A stretch of DNA of 33,055 bases from NCBI GenBank assembly GCA_019648995.1, contig BLXT01000208.1, forward strand, positions 767,836 to 800,890. Direction: 5' to 3'. Below, in pieces: positions 1 to 9,555 of the stretch. The translations under genes and the position numbers were made by a program. Under the pieces are notes generated by a model, which worked only from the letters and a program-made list of their open reading frames with translations, was not told the DNA's origin and ran no database searches. Numbering within the stretch: the stretch's first letter is position 1; each line of letters begins with the position of its first letter. The DNA comes from Plakobranchus ocellatus (taxonomy: Eukaryota > Mollusca > Gastropoda > Plakobranchidae).

Positions 1-74
<74 letters not shown>
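1..74. repeat. (TA)n microsatellite at window edge
   Basis: A pure TA run of about 37 units that begins at or before the window edge. It can form a perfect self-complementary hairpin. Its full length is unknown. Confidence -1.
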
Positions 75-78
<4 letters not shown>

Positions 79-2179
79 ACTCTTATTTTTTTCACCTCTT
101 AAATTGAGAGAGAGATAATACAGATTTTGGCATGATACCAACGCAAGCATGCGCAATGTTCATTCTTATCAACAAAGGTAGATTGATAGAAGCCACTGAG
201 CTCAAATATGGTAAGAAAGTCCATACAAGTAGGCGAACTGCTCATAATTCAGTGCTTCCTATGAGAAATGAAGAAAACTGAGGATTTTTTTCCTGCTGGC
301 GGACAATGAGATCACCAAAGGCAGAGACATACTTAGAGGGGGTCTGAGGCCATTCTCCCCCAGAAAATTTTTTTAAATAGAACTGCAAAAAAAAGCCATT
401 TAGAGGCTCTTTGACATCAATTTAACTTATATTTCGTTCTATCTGAAGTAACGAAATATCTTTTCTTTTTCTGTAATAAAGCAGGCATTACTATGGAAAA
501 TTCCCCGGAAGACTGAAAATGTGGAAATCCGTAGGAAATGCGGACAATTAGAAGCACTGATAAGTATTCTTAATTCTTTAGAGAACATTTCATGGGTTTT
601 AAAAAGTGATTTGGAATTTTCTTGGAATATTAAGTGTCCACAGTTTTGAAGAGCTAAAAATGATGTACTGTATGTGAGAGACTGTTCTGACATGCTGAGA
701 ACAGTGGAAACCTCTCAAAGTGATTTTTCAAGAGTAGATTAAAATTTTGAATTCAAAGGAATTCACTTTTTCAGAGAAATTACACAGATTTCTAATTATA
801 AGGTGGTATCAATACGTTGTGTTTTATGAGAACTGGTTTCAAGACTTTTATTTATTCCTCTTCTTGATCACCAAATTTACATATTCAGAGAGTTTTTAAT
901 TTTGAGAGAGGTTTAGAAATTTAATTAATTATCATTAAAATTACATCTATTGCTACGACAATTACAAAATGAAAAAAGAAAAGCACTTTTAGTTAGAATA
1001 TACGAAAGTAATGTTTAATCATAAATCACCAAACAAAACCACAAAACATAACTTTAAAAATCGAGTGTGGACAATCAAAAAAAAAAAAAAAAAAGCATAC
1101 ATAATACTCCAATTAGGCATAGACAAAAGGCTTCCAAAAAATTTCCTGAGCTAACAAAACTGTCAAAAGGACTATAAAGTCGAATAAAATGGTTTCCTTA
1201 TTGATAACTTTTAACCATAAACCTTGGTTTCTTATGCTTAAAATACAATGATTTTATCATACAGTTTCAATTCTTTTCAGACAAAACAGTTCACAAACGG
1301 AAAAAAATTGTATGATAGTATTACACTTTCAGGACACACTGACTTAGTCCCAGTTTAGAGTATTATCTCACTAACTGACATTTTAACATCAGTTAGCACA
1401 ATAGCTCTATTATTGTAGCTGAAAAAAACCTTCTATCTCAAACTACAAAAATCCCAAATATTTCAATATTTAGACTGAGCTTTCTAAAGATACTTCAAGT
1501 CATTCTCAAACTTAAAGATGTATTGGAAGTTTTCTTTTCCAAATCATCTAAATTGATGACTTTCATGTCCGAAAACATAAATTCAGTAATGTTTTACATC
1601 GATTGCTATCCCAAAAGTGCTGCCTAAAGAATCTAAAGATATGCACATTGACTGAAATAAATAAATTAACATCCACACATGAAGTTACTGCTTGGGTCCA
1701 TTGAACATAGGTGGGGCTGAATGGTAATATATACAGCCAGTCTGCCAAAGCTGTGGATGAAAAGGAAAAAATGTAAAATGTAAATTATTTCATACTAAAA
1801 TTAATAAATGTATGAAGGAGGATGGATATTCAAAGTGATTAATCTTCAAAATGCGAACACTTCATCATTAGGTGAGATCATAAGATCTGAATTTTTTTTT
1901 AAAGATAAAAATGGAAAACTGGTTTGAGGTCGCATTATTTTTTAGGAGCAAAAAACCTACTTTCATATTTCAAAGGAAAGGACAATTCTAATTCAGAGGG
2001 AGATGATAGAGAATGTTTTGCGGAGCACAGAAAAACAAATCCGTTAAAGCTGTGACATCAGAAAGATGTTAGCCAAGCCAGCAATCATAATTATATTTAT
2101 GGTCAAATGAGAACATTCAATTTTGAAAACTGTTCAATCGACCACCATCAAACAATCATTTCCATACATTGAACCAGCC
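75..2179. other. Intergenic, no gene recognised
   Basis: AT-rich sequence. A G-run/C-run pair (338-342 and 357-361, around TCTGAGGCCATTCT) followed by AGAAAATTTTTTT resembles a motif common in repeats of marine invertebrates, but no boundaries can be set. The minus-strand open frame at 439-693 (84 codons) shows no motif and is not called. A 17-base A run lies near 1077. Confidence -1.
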
Positions 2180-2600
2180 ACTGATAAACCTGGAACCACA
2201 TGTAGAGGGAAGATAAAGGAAGTGATCAAAACCCTACACGTGATCATTGAACAATCTCTAGATTGGAGCGATCAGCTCTAGGGGAATTTTGTTGACGCTA
2301 AGAATTCATTTGACAGTGTTAGGATACTGCTGAGATATTTTGAAGCACCTCAGAAGAGTCGTTCAGACATGAGACCTGACAGAACCCTTCATTATACTTA
2401 ATCCTGCTAGCTGTAAGATAGGTAAGGAAGATACAATTAATGGAATCCAGTCAACACTGCAGAATCATATAGAAGGCTTAGGTTTAACAGATAGCATGTA
2501 TTGCTCTCCCACAGATCTCAACAATAGCAAGGGAACAGACATTTCAAAACATCAAAAAGCCTTGAACTCAGACTTTAGTAGCCCCAGGCCAACAAAACCT
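2180..2600 (+). pseudogene. Decayed non-LTR retrotransposon reverse transcriptase
   Basis: Conceptual translation across several stops and frameshifts gives pieces in the order found in non-LTR reverse transcriptases. They are TLHVIIEQSLDWSDQL and GNFVDAKNSFDSV (about 2230-2320; compare the typical N-F-V-D-x-x-K-A-F-D-S-V motif, here with N for A). ILLRYFEAPQK follows (about 2325-2355), then VRHET and NPSLYLILLAVR (about 2360-2415), where families have VRQG and SPLLFLL. A weaker piece that would hold the YADD/FADD block (GLTDS, about 2480) comes last. No intact frame remains and the ends are not defined. The call rests on motif order, not on a search. Confidence -1.
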
Positions 2601-3860
2601 GTCTTAGAGCCCCCAAGCTGTACATCCTAAGGCAAAGATAAGAAATGCAAAGAAGGCATGAAAAGAAAGGGAGAAAATTGCATAAGATAGGACAGCATGC
2701 AAAGTATCGACAGGCAGCTGAAACGCAAAGAAGAATCTGAAATTACCGTAAGAATAATTCAAAATGTTGATCGCCAATTTTAAATCAACCATTCGTTTGA
2801 AAGCAGCAGCATTTTTTTTGGGGGGTGGGGGTCTGTCTTAATTTATCAAATTTGTATCAGAAGGTCTTTCACCAAGTATCAAAGACACTAAGTGCACTGA
2901 AGACAAATCAGTCCAGTTCAGCAAAGTCCATTACAGTTGTAGACCTTGCATTCGAATTCATTGAATGAAGGTATTATTTCTTATCCATTTCTATTCAGAT
3001 TTTAATTTAAAGAGAAAGGAATCTCAATAAGCATAGATTTAAGATTCTCTTGACCTTTTTATATGCAGGTTCCTCTGCACTGTGCATTCAGAGAAATGAC
3101 CATTGTCCTGTCAGGATTTTTTTAAGAATGGTAAAATTTCCCTTTGACATTATTTATGATAGTCTACATTTTGCTGGCATCACGGAAAAATGCCAAGTAA
3201 AACCTCAAAAAATGCCAAAAAAAAAAAAAAAGCAACAATAATTAGACAAACATGCAAAAAATTCATACAACTGCAACAAAAATTGTGTTATTTTATTGAG
3301 GCGTACATCGTGAATGTAACATGAATACTGGTAAACCGGTAAGTTTTTATAATAAAATGTTTTCAAAATCACAAAAAAGAGCTAAATGTAATGTATGAAT
3401 TTCTTCAAATTAATTTACAATCATTAAATTGAAAAATAATCAAAAGTACGTAGGCCTACACAGATTAACAACTTTTTTTTTTCAGATATTATTATAATTG
3501 TTAAGTTTATTACCTTCCTCCTATATTAATACGGTAACAGTTTTAAACATAAGCTTCAACTCTTTAAAAACACTTTTTACATTTTACACTGTTTGAGATT
3601 AGCCCATTTACCGTTAAAGCATTGATTTTGTTATCCTTATTTATTATCACTATTTGCATGTGCAGCGAATAATTATTTATTCTTCATTGAGCAATTCATT
3701 AATACTTTGAAGTTTTCATTATTAAAAAAAATGTCATTGTCATTATGATCACATGTTTGGAAAATCTTCTGCTCTCTCCCTCAAATGAGAAAAAAGGGCA
3801 AGCCAATCTCATTCAAAGCTTCATGTATGAAAATGATGTTGTGTATCGGTACACAAAGAC
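2601..3860. other. Intergenic, downstream of the small minus-strand gene
   Basis: AT-rich sequence with A and G homopolymers (about 2813-2829 and 3219-3233). I looked on the minus strand for a final exon of the small gene and found none that convinces. One weak candidate acceptor, TTTTGTTGCAG near 3275, leads only into low-complexity sequence. Confidence -1.
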
Positions 3861-3863
3861 AAA

Positions 3864-3873
3864 TTTATTTATT
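3864..3873 (-). promoter_or_regulatory. Candidate polyadenylation signals for the small minus-strand gene
   Basis: Read on the minus strand, two overlapping AATAAA hexamers lie about 175-185 bases after the TGA at 4048-4050. They support 4286-4048 being the terminal exon. AT-rich sequence produces such hexamers often, so the support is moderate. Confidence -1.
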
Positions 3874-4047
3874 TAGATATTACTTTTGATACTGAATTTG
3901 AATTAATCTACAAAATGCAGCTGCAAATTTGCCAATGCAGCCGCATTAAACCACGATGCCAGATTTTGATTGAAACTCAACACAATATCAAAGGTCAGCC
4001 TTGATAATATATTTTGTATCGTCTAGTTCTAAATCTATAAATTTTCT

Positions 4048-6362
4048 TCACAAACACATGCAAACAGTGTGTGGAATTTTTACCATAGTGTATGTCCCGA
4101 TAAATAGAACAAGTCCAGCTACAAGCTGCTTATTCCATTTGGCGTTCTGGGCAGCATGATGCTCTTGCCAAGAGCCAGCAGGAACGGGCATGAAATTCAT
4201 GTGGTTTTTGTTTTCCTCACAGATTTGTCGCATTGGCTTCCAGTGGGCTGGAACGCCATGGCCAAGACGGGTAGTCTGCTGCAAACCTAATGAATATCAG
4301 AGGAGATAAAGATGATTTTAAATGTGATTTCATCTGAGTGTAGCTCTAAACTCATTGTTTATAAGATCTCCCTCACTAAAAAATTTTGTCCCACTTTGAG
4401 AAGAATAAACTTAAACTTTTGAGCACTAATACTCATTTTTCTATGCAACCACTTATTTAATAAATACAGTGGAAACCTCATAATTTGAAGTGCCAGGGAA
4501 TAGCCCAAAACTTCGAATTATGAGACTTTGATTATTTAAAGGGGCAAAAGTAGGGGTCAAAGAACACCACTAACTATTAAACCTACATTCTGCACCCCAC
4601 TTTCCTCCTTTCACCCTAGTTTGACACCTCCCCTCTCTCACGTTGTTATTAATAACACTCCTGGAGTATGCCAGCTTTGTTAGAACAGTGATCAGCACTG
4701 TTTTGAGAGTGGCGAGAGGAAAGTAATTTTTTTCTTCTATTGTGTTTTGTTGCGATGTGGACTTTGAATTATGAGAATCGCCTTTCTTTGGCTTCGAATA
4801 ATGAGTTCAAACTCAACAAAGCCAAAGAAGAGAAAAAAAACTCAGATCAAGAATACTTCGATTTATGAGAAGTTCGAATAATTGGACTTCGGTTTTTGAG
4901 GTTTCCACTGTGTAATGTTTTGTTCTGCCATAATAAAGTGGGAATTAAAATATTAATAGATAAATAATGCTGAGTTTTGCCTATCTTTTTTCTTATGCCC
5001 TCTGCATAAATTCTTATCTAATCTATTAATCTGTCACTACAGTTATTTCAGATGTATGTTGTCTCTACTGGTCTCTTCTCGTTGACTCTCTAGTTGTTAA
5101 GAAGCTATGACCATAGAATCCCTTTGGTCTCATTTCCAGGATTAAACAAAACACAAAATATCTAGAGAACATTCACAGGTTGCATGACATCAAAAGATTT
5201 GTCAGTGCTCCACATGCTACAATGTGTTGGCCTTATTTCTTAAACTTTTCGGTCAACAATTCCCAGATTTTCTGTGAACAATTGAAAGGAGCAAGGACAT
5301 TTAAAAAAGAAATACGCAATGCATATATATGTGAAGACATGTAAAGAAATGGCTTAGAAAATAAACAAATTAACCATTATTTCAGTTGACCCCAGTCTTG
5401 AGAGTAAACCTGGCCAGTATCATTACACTGTTACACTGTACCATAAAACAAGATTTTTAAACTGTTTCGAGACGGATTTTTTTTTTTATGCAGACAGAAT
5501 TCATGCTCAAGAATTTAATATTTTTTATCCCGGCTTGTATTTGAAATGGTGATATCATGCCCTCACTCTTAATGTAGTGAAGAAAAAATCATAACTCTAT
5601 ACCTACAGCTTTGGGATAGTTTTTAAGGTTTGGTTTTTGTAGCCGGTCCACAAGGTGATCTCAGGCTTTCAGGCCCTACATCAGGCCAGGGCGCCGGTGG
5701 ATAGTTAAAAAAAAGCATAATACTCAAAGAAGAAGAAGAAAGAAAGAAGAAAAAGGAAAGAAGGAAAAAGAAGAAAGAGTTAGAAAGAGAAAAGGAAGAA
5801 AGAGAGCAAGAGAGAAAGAGGGCAAGAAAGAAAGTAGAGGAGGAAAAATAAAACAAAGGAACGGAAAAAGCAAATGGAAAAAGAAAGAAAATAAAAAAGA
5901 AAGAAGAAGGCAAGAAGAAGAGGAAGAAAAAGAGAGAGAAAAAAGAAGGCTGAAGGAGGAAGAAACAAGAAATTAAGATATCCAGAAAGAAGAAGAGAAA
6001 AAAAAAAAGACGAGGAAGACAAAGAAAAAGAAGATAATGAAAGAAGGAAGAAGAGAGAAGGAAAAAAAGAAGAAGGGGAGGAAGAAAAAAGGAAAAAAAA
6101 AAAAGAAGAGGGAGAAAGAAGAAAGAGTATTAGTATTAGTAGAAGCAGCAGCAACACTGCTATACATAGTAGTAGTAGCAGCAGCAGCAGAGTAGTAGTC
6201 ATAGAATAGAAGCAGCAGTTTTTAATAGTTGTGGTAGAAGGATCAGAGGAGGAGGAATATGGGTAGGAGCAAGAGTTTATAAAAACAAGCAAAACAAAAA
6301 AAATTCTCCTGATGCAAAGAAAGCACTAGGCCTAACTTGTTTTTCATTCTTTGAGAGAGAGT

Positions 6363-6407
<45 letters not shown>

Positions 6408-7582
6408 TGTGTGTGTGTGTGGGGGGGAGAGGCGCCATGTTGTTACTCTTATCAAAACTGGGGGATGTGAAGAATTGACCGAGAGTTTGTGAAAATAAAT
6501 TTTACTTTCTCTAGAACAAAAGAATTTCATACAGAAAAACGAATTTTTGAGGATACTAAAAGTTTGAGTAAGTGCACAAAAAAAATTTTAAAAAGGACTG
6601 TTGGAGTGACGTTGTCACCCTGAATTAAAATTAAGGTCAATCTTTTAGAGATTATGATGATCAAATAACCAAGTTGATTTTTCAATACACTGTTATATAA
6701 ATGACTCCAGCTACTTTTCCTGATTGTTGTTAACATTGACATTATTACACTTCTATGCTAATACCAAACCATCTTCAACTATCAATGAAATGAACAAACA
6801 GAAGGCCACTTAAAATGACCTCCAGAACTATTCATTTATGAATGTGAAAACATTCACACTTACTTAGAAAGACAAATATTCAAGCACAATTTAGGTATTG
6901 CAGAAAAATAGTGCCAGAGAAATCCAAATCAAGACACTACTTTTCTGAATATATTCGTTACATGCTGAATAAGTCTACATTAGTCATAAATTTATATTTT
7001 TTCAAATAAATTGAAAAATATTGGTCAGTGTTTGTCATAAATTTTCTGCATATCTTGTGCATTTCTTGCATTGTGAGAGAAAATGGTCGTATGACTGTTG
7101 TTAAGCCCTTTCATGAAACTTTGTAATTAGCAAAAATAAATATGATAAACCTAAGGCGTATAATTTTATGATGTTAAAGATCTAGATCTAGATTCTAAAT
7201 CTTGATTTGATGTCTCTTCATCTAAAATTAGTAAAAACTGTTCAGAAAAAAAAGTCAGTTTGATAGTTCAAGGAAAATTGCCTTCACTTCCGTTTTTTAA
7301 AAGAATATTGGTATGTGTGCACAATCAGAATTTTTTCCAAGACAAGTGTTGAGGTGGAGGATTACCAGGAAATATATTGCTTTATGTGTCGTTTAAAAAG
7401 AGTTTTTTGGGAGGTTTTTTTATCAAAGGATTTTTCGACTCAAAATCTGACTAGCCACTTAGTATCTTGATCAGAAGACTATTCTATGGGTTTAATGTCA
7501 AAATATAACGAAGGGCAGATTCGCGAATATATTGAGACTTACGTGGTACAACTCTTAGGAGGGGAACTGCTTTTGTAAACAT
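4048..7582 (-). CDS. Small mitochondrial-type single-span membrane protein, two exons
   Basis: Minus-strand gene. Exon 1 coding, 7582 down to 7543, encodes MFTKAVPLLRVVP and the first base of an arginine, followed by a perfect donor GTAAGT. Exon 2, 4286 down to 4048, follows acceptor ATTCATTAG, and the phases match. The joined protein is about 92 residues. The N-terminus is basic and hydrophobic with no acidic residues (R/K at 4, 10, 14, 19), typical of a mitochondrial presequence. HGVPAHWKPM, then NFMPVPAGSWQEHHAAQNAKWNKQ, precedes one hydrophobic span (LVAGLVLFIGTYTM, about residues 68-81). The PVPAGSWQEHH...N.K.N.QL pattern recalls the deltamethrin resistance prag01 family, and more weakly COX7B; both are from memory. 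AATAAA signals follow the stop by about 180 bases, but ATG|GTAAAA at 4084/4083 could instead be a donor to an unseen last exon. Confidence -1.
4467..4910. mobile_element. Tigger/pogo-like MITE with terminal inverted repeats
   Basis: A 444-bp element starting CAGTGGAAACCTC and ending with its exact inverse GAGGTTTCCACTG. TA precedes the left end; on the right TG intervenes before TA, so the expected TA duplication is imperfect. Subterminal TTCGAATTATGAG-type motifs recur in both directions (about 4512, 4765, 4795, 4862). No transposase frame is present. TIRs of this form with AATTCGAA-like motifs are common in pogo/Tigger-type elements of invertebrates (general knowledge). Confidence -1.
5630..5702 (-). 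repeat. SINE fragment, shared family copy 1
   Basis: On the minus strand this reads ACCGGCGCCCTGGCC, then AGGGCCTGAAAGCCTGAGAT, then CACCTTGTGGACCGGCTAC. It matches parts of the elements near 28436-28600 and 32488-32645. The tRNA-like head is missing, and the polypurine tract begins where it would be, so this copy is 5'-truncated. Confidence -1.
5706..6140 (+). repeat. Polypurine (A/G) tract of about 430 bases
   Basis: Almost only A and G occur on the plus strand, mostly as AAG, GAAA and GGAAG mixtures rather than a fixed unit. The few C and T bases are scattered. The long minus-strand open frames here, rich in S, F and L, are translations of this bias and not genes. The tract then passes into AGT/AGC trinucleotides at about 6127-6192. 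Confidence -1.
6352..6427. repeat. (GA)n(GT)n(G)n compound microsatellite
   Basis: A GA run from about 6352 to 6404, with one GTGG interruption, passes directly into GT at 6405-6420 and then a G7 run. It is in the intron of the small minus-strand gene. Confidence -1.
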
Positions 7583-9555
7583 TTTCAGTCCGTGTCAATG
7601 AATAAAAATTAGAAAAGAGATACACACTTCGTCCTAGCTGTCGACCTCCAGTCAAAGGAAACAAAAAGTAGAAGTACCGAAAATAAAAGTATAACTTTTT
7701 CAGATCTGATACAAAACAAAAATATTGTTAGTTGTTTTTCAAAGTTATAATAGACTGATTCTGATAATTTTTTTGTGATAATAGTAACAAAAAGTTTAAA
7801 AATTATCATAATAAATATTTCTCTTATTGTAACAGATAGAATTACAATCGAAGTAAACGCACTTTTTTTTCCATCCCTCTAGGTGTAAAACTGCAAAAAA
7901 AAAAGCAAACTGTAAACCAAGCAGCGAAAACGAAACAAGCAACCGACAAGGGAGACAATGCCCATCGCTTTTCAATATTTTCATTCTCAAATCTCTAGTT
8001 AGGTATGTGACAGCTTAGAATTACTCTTCCACTAGATCTAGATTACATTGATCTTCTAGGTTCTAAATTTACACACACAAAAAGCCCATTTTCTCGATTT
8101 ACATATCTATATTCTAAATATTAGAGACCAGAGGTTAGGTTTCTTCAATTTCCAGTCTGCACTTTTGATAAACCTTTATGGACTACAGAAAGTAGGCCTA
8201 ATCAGATCCTCCTTGATCTAGACTAGATAATTTAGGCCAGGAAGGAAGGTTTGACTGAAAAATAAGAAGGCGAGGCCTATAGACTGATTCTCGTTAATAT
8301 TTTTAAAGGTAGGCCTAGCTTACAGATCTAGATGTGTTAGTCAAGTCTAAGAAAAGTTCAGAATGTGCACAAAAGAAAAGAAAATTTTGATACTAGGCTA
8401 GTCTACGGATGCTTTCCAGTGTGTCATATCATAGTACATCTATTGTAAACCTTATACATAAGGGGCATATTTTCTTGGAAACGCTTGCTTTTATATTCCA
8501 TAAACCATAGCTGATTTGGAGCTGACCATCTAATACTCAAGTGCCATATTAGGGCATTGAATGTGCACACAATAAAGTAAATCTTTTAAAGTTTAAAAGG
8601 TAGAATGCAAACCAACTTGTTGTATCACAACAGTTAGATTTATTAAATGCCATGATAATTGGGCTTTTGAAATTGATATCATTGCCTTTCATTATAAAAG
8701 TCATTGCTGAATTGTGGCCTAAAACTCAGCACCCATTTATCAAAAACTAAAATTGAGGGATACATTTTTTTCCCAGAAGTGTAAAAGATGTCTGTTTTTG
8801 TTTGATTGAAGGAAATTATTTGTAGCTTTTGATAATTGTTGGCAATTTTTTTTCTAACTTTGTCCACCCAGATTGCAAGACTTAACCTATCCATTTAAGG
8901 GCAGTGAATTTTGTAAAATTTTTGTGCTCAGTATCCAAAAATATGTGTAGTGAAACCAAGAAGTCATCTCCAAGTATTCAGGAGCAGCCTTAATCAAACC
9001 AGGCTGACTTTGGACTTTGTGTATTTATAAATATTCCTGTCATTTTCAGTGTGCTGCACACAACTTTCTGATCGAGAAGTTTTTTTTTTTTTTCTTTGGG
9101 GGGGGGGGGGNATTTCGTAGCTATTACCTTCTACTCTAGCCTTGCTAAATATCTAAAGATCTGTTCTGAAGAGTCTGCAATGGGACTTTATTCCTGGATG
9201 CAGCATAAATTGAATATTCAGTGGAGCACACTGTTTTTTTGTTAAATTTATGACACATTGCTTACCTTCAAATCAATCTGTAGGGATCTCACAAAATGAG
9301 TCTATTTGCAGTCCAAACTTTCTCAAGAAGTTTCATACTGAGGATGAGCTTGAAAATTGATGAGTACTTTGAAATAAGATAATTATTTAACCTGTGCAGT
9401 TAAAGTTTTGTCATTATTTTCACCTCCATTAAGAATTTCATTTATAATAGGCTTTTTATTGGGTACTACCGTACTTCTCAAGCTCAACTCAACTCATTTT
9501 GTCAGACTGTCGCACATAAGAGCTCTATTTCCATGTTATGTAGGACTCAGGTGTC
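7583..9555. other. Region between the two divergent gene starts
   Basis: About 2 kb that must include the 5' untranslated and promoter sequences of both genes. No TATA box or CpG island stands out. The sequence just before the VPS36 ATG (GTAGGACTCAG, ending 9550) could be a splice acceptor for a non-coding first exon. Palindromic ATCTAGAT and TAGGCCTA motifs cluster at 7179-8333. One unknown base follows a G run at 9111. Confidence -1.

Larger units (their letters stand above)
4287..7542 (-). other. Intron 1 of the small minus-strand gene
   Basis: A 3.26-kb intron inferred from matching donor, acceptor and phase. It contains the Tigger-like MITE, a SINE fragment, the polypurine tract and the GA/GT microsatellite, each listed separately. 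The stretches 4911-5625 and 6430-7500 are AT-rich with nothing recognisable. Confidence -1.

Noticed and set aside
439..693. 84-codon minus-strand frame
   Set aside because: No motif, no start context and no splice sites; length is within chance for this composition.
5623..6292. Overlapping minus-strand open frames up to 170 codons, rich in S, F and L
   Set aside because: They are translations of the purine-only tract; no domain or biased codon use supports a gene.
7796..7990. 64-codon minus-strand frame considered as the first exon of the small mitochondrial-type gene
   Set aside because: No good donor in a fitting phase, whereas 7582-7543 has a perfect donor, matching phase and a better presequence.
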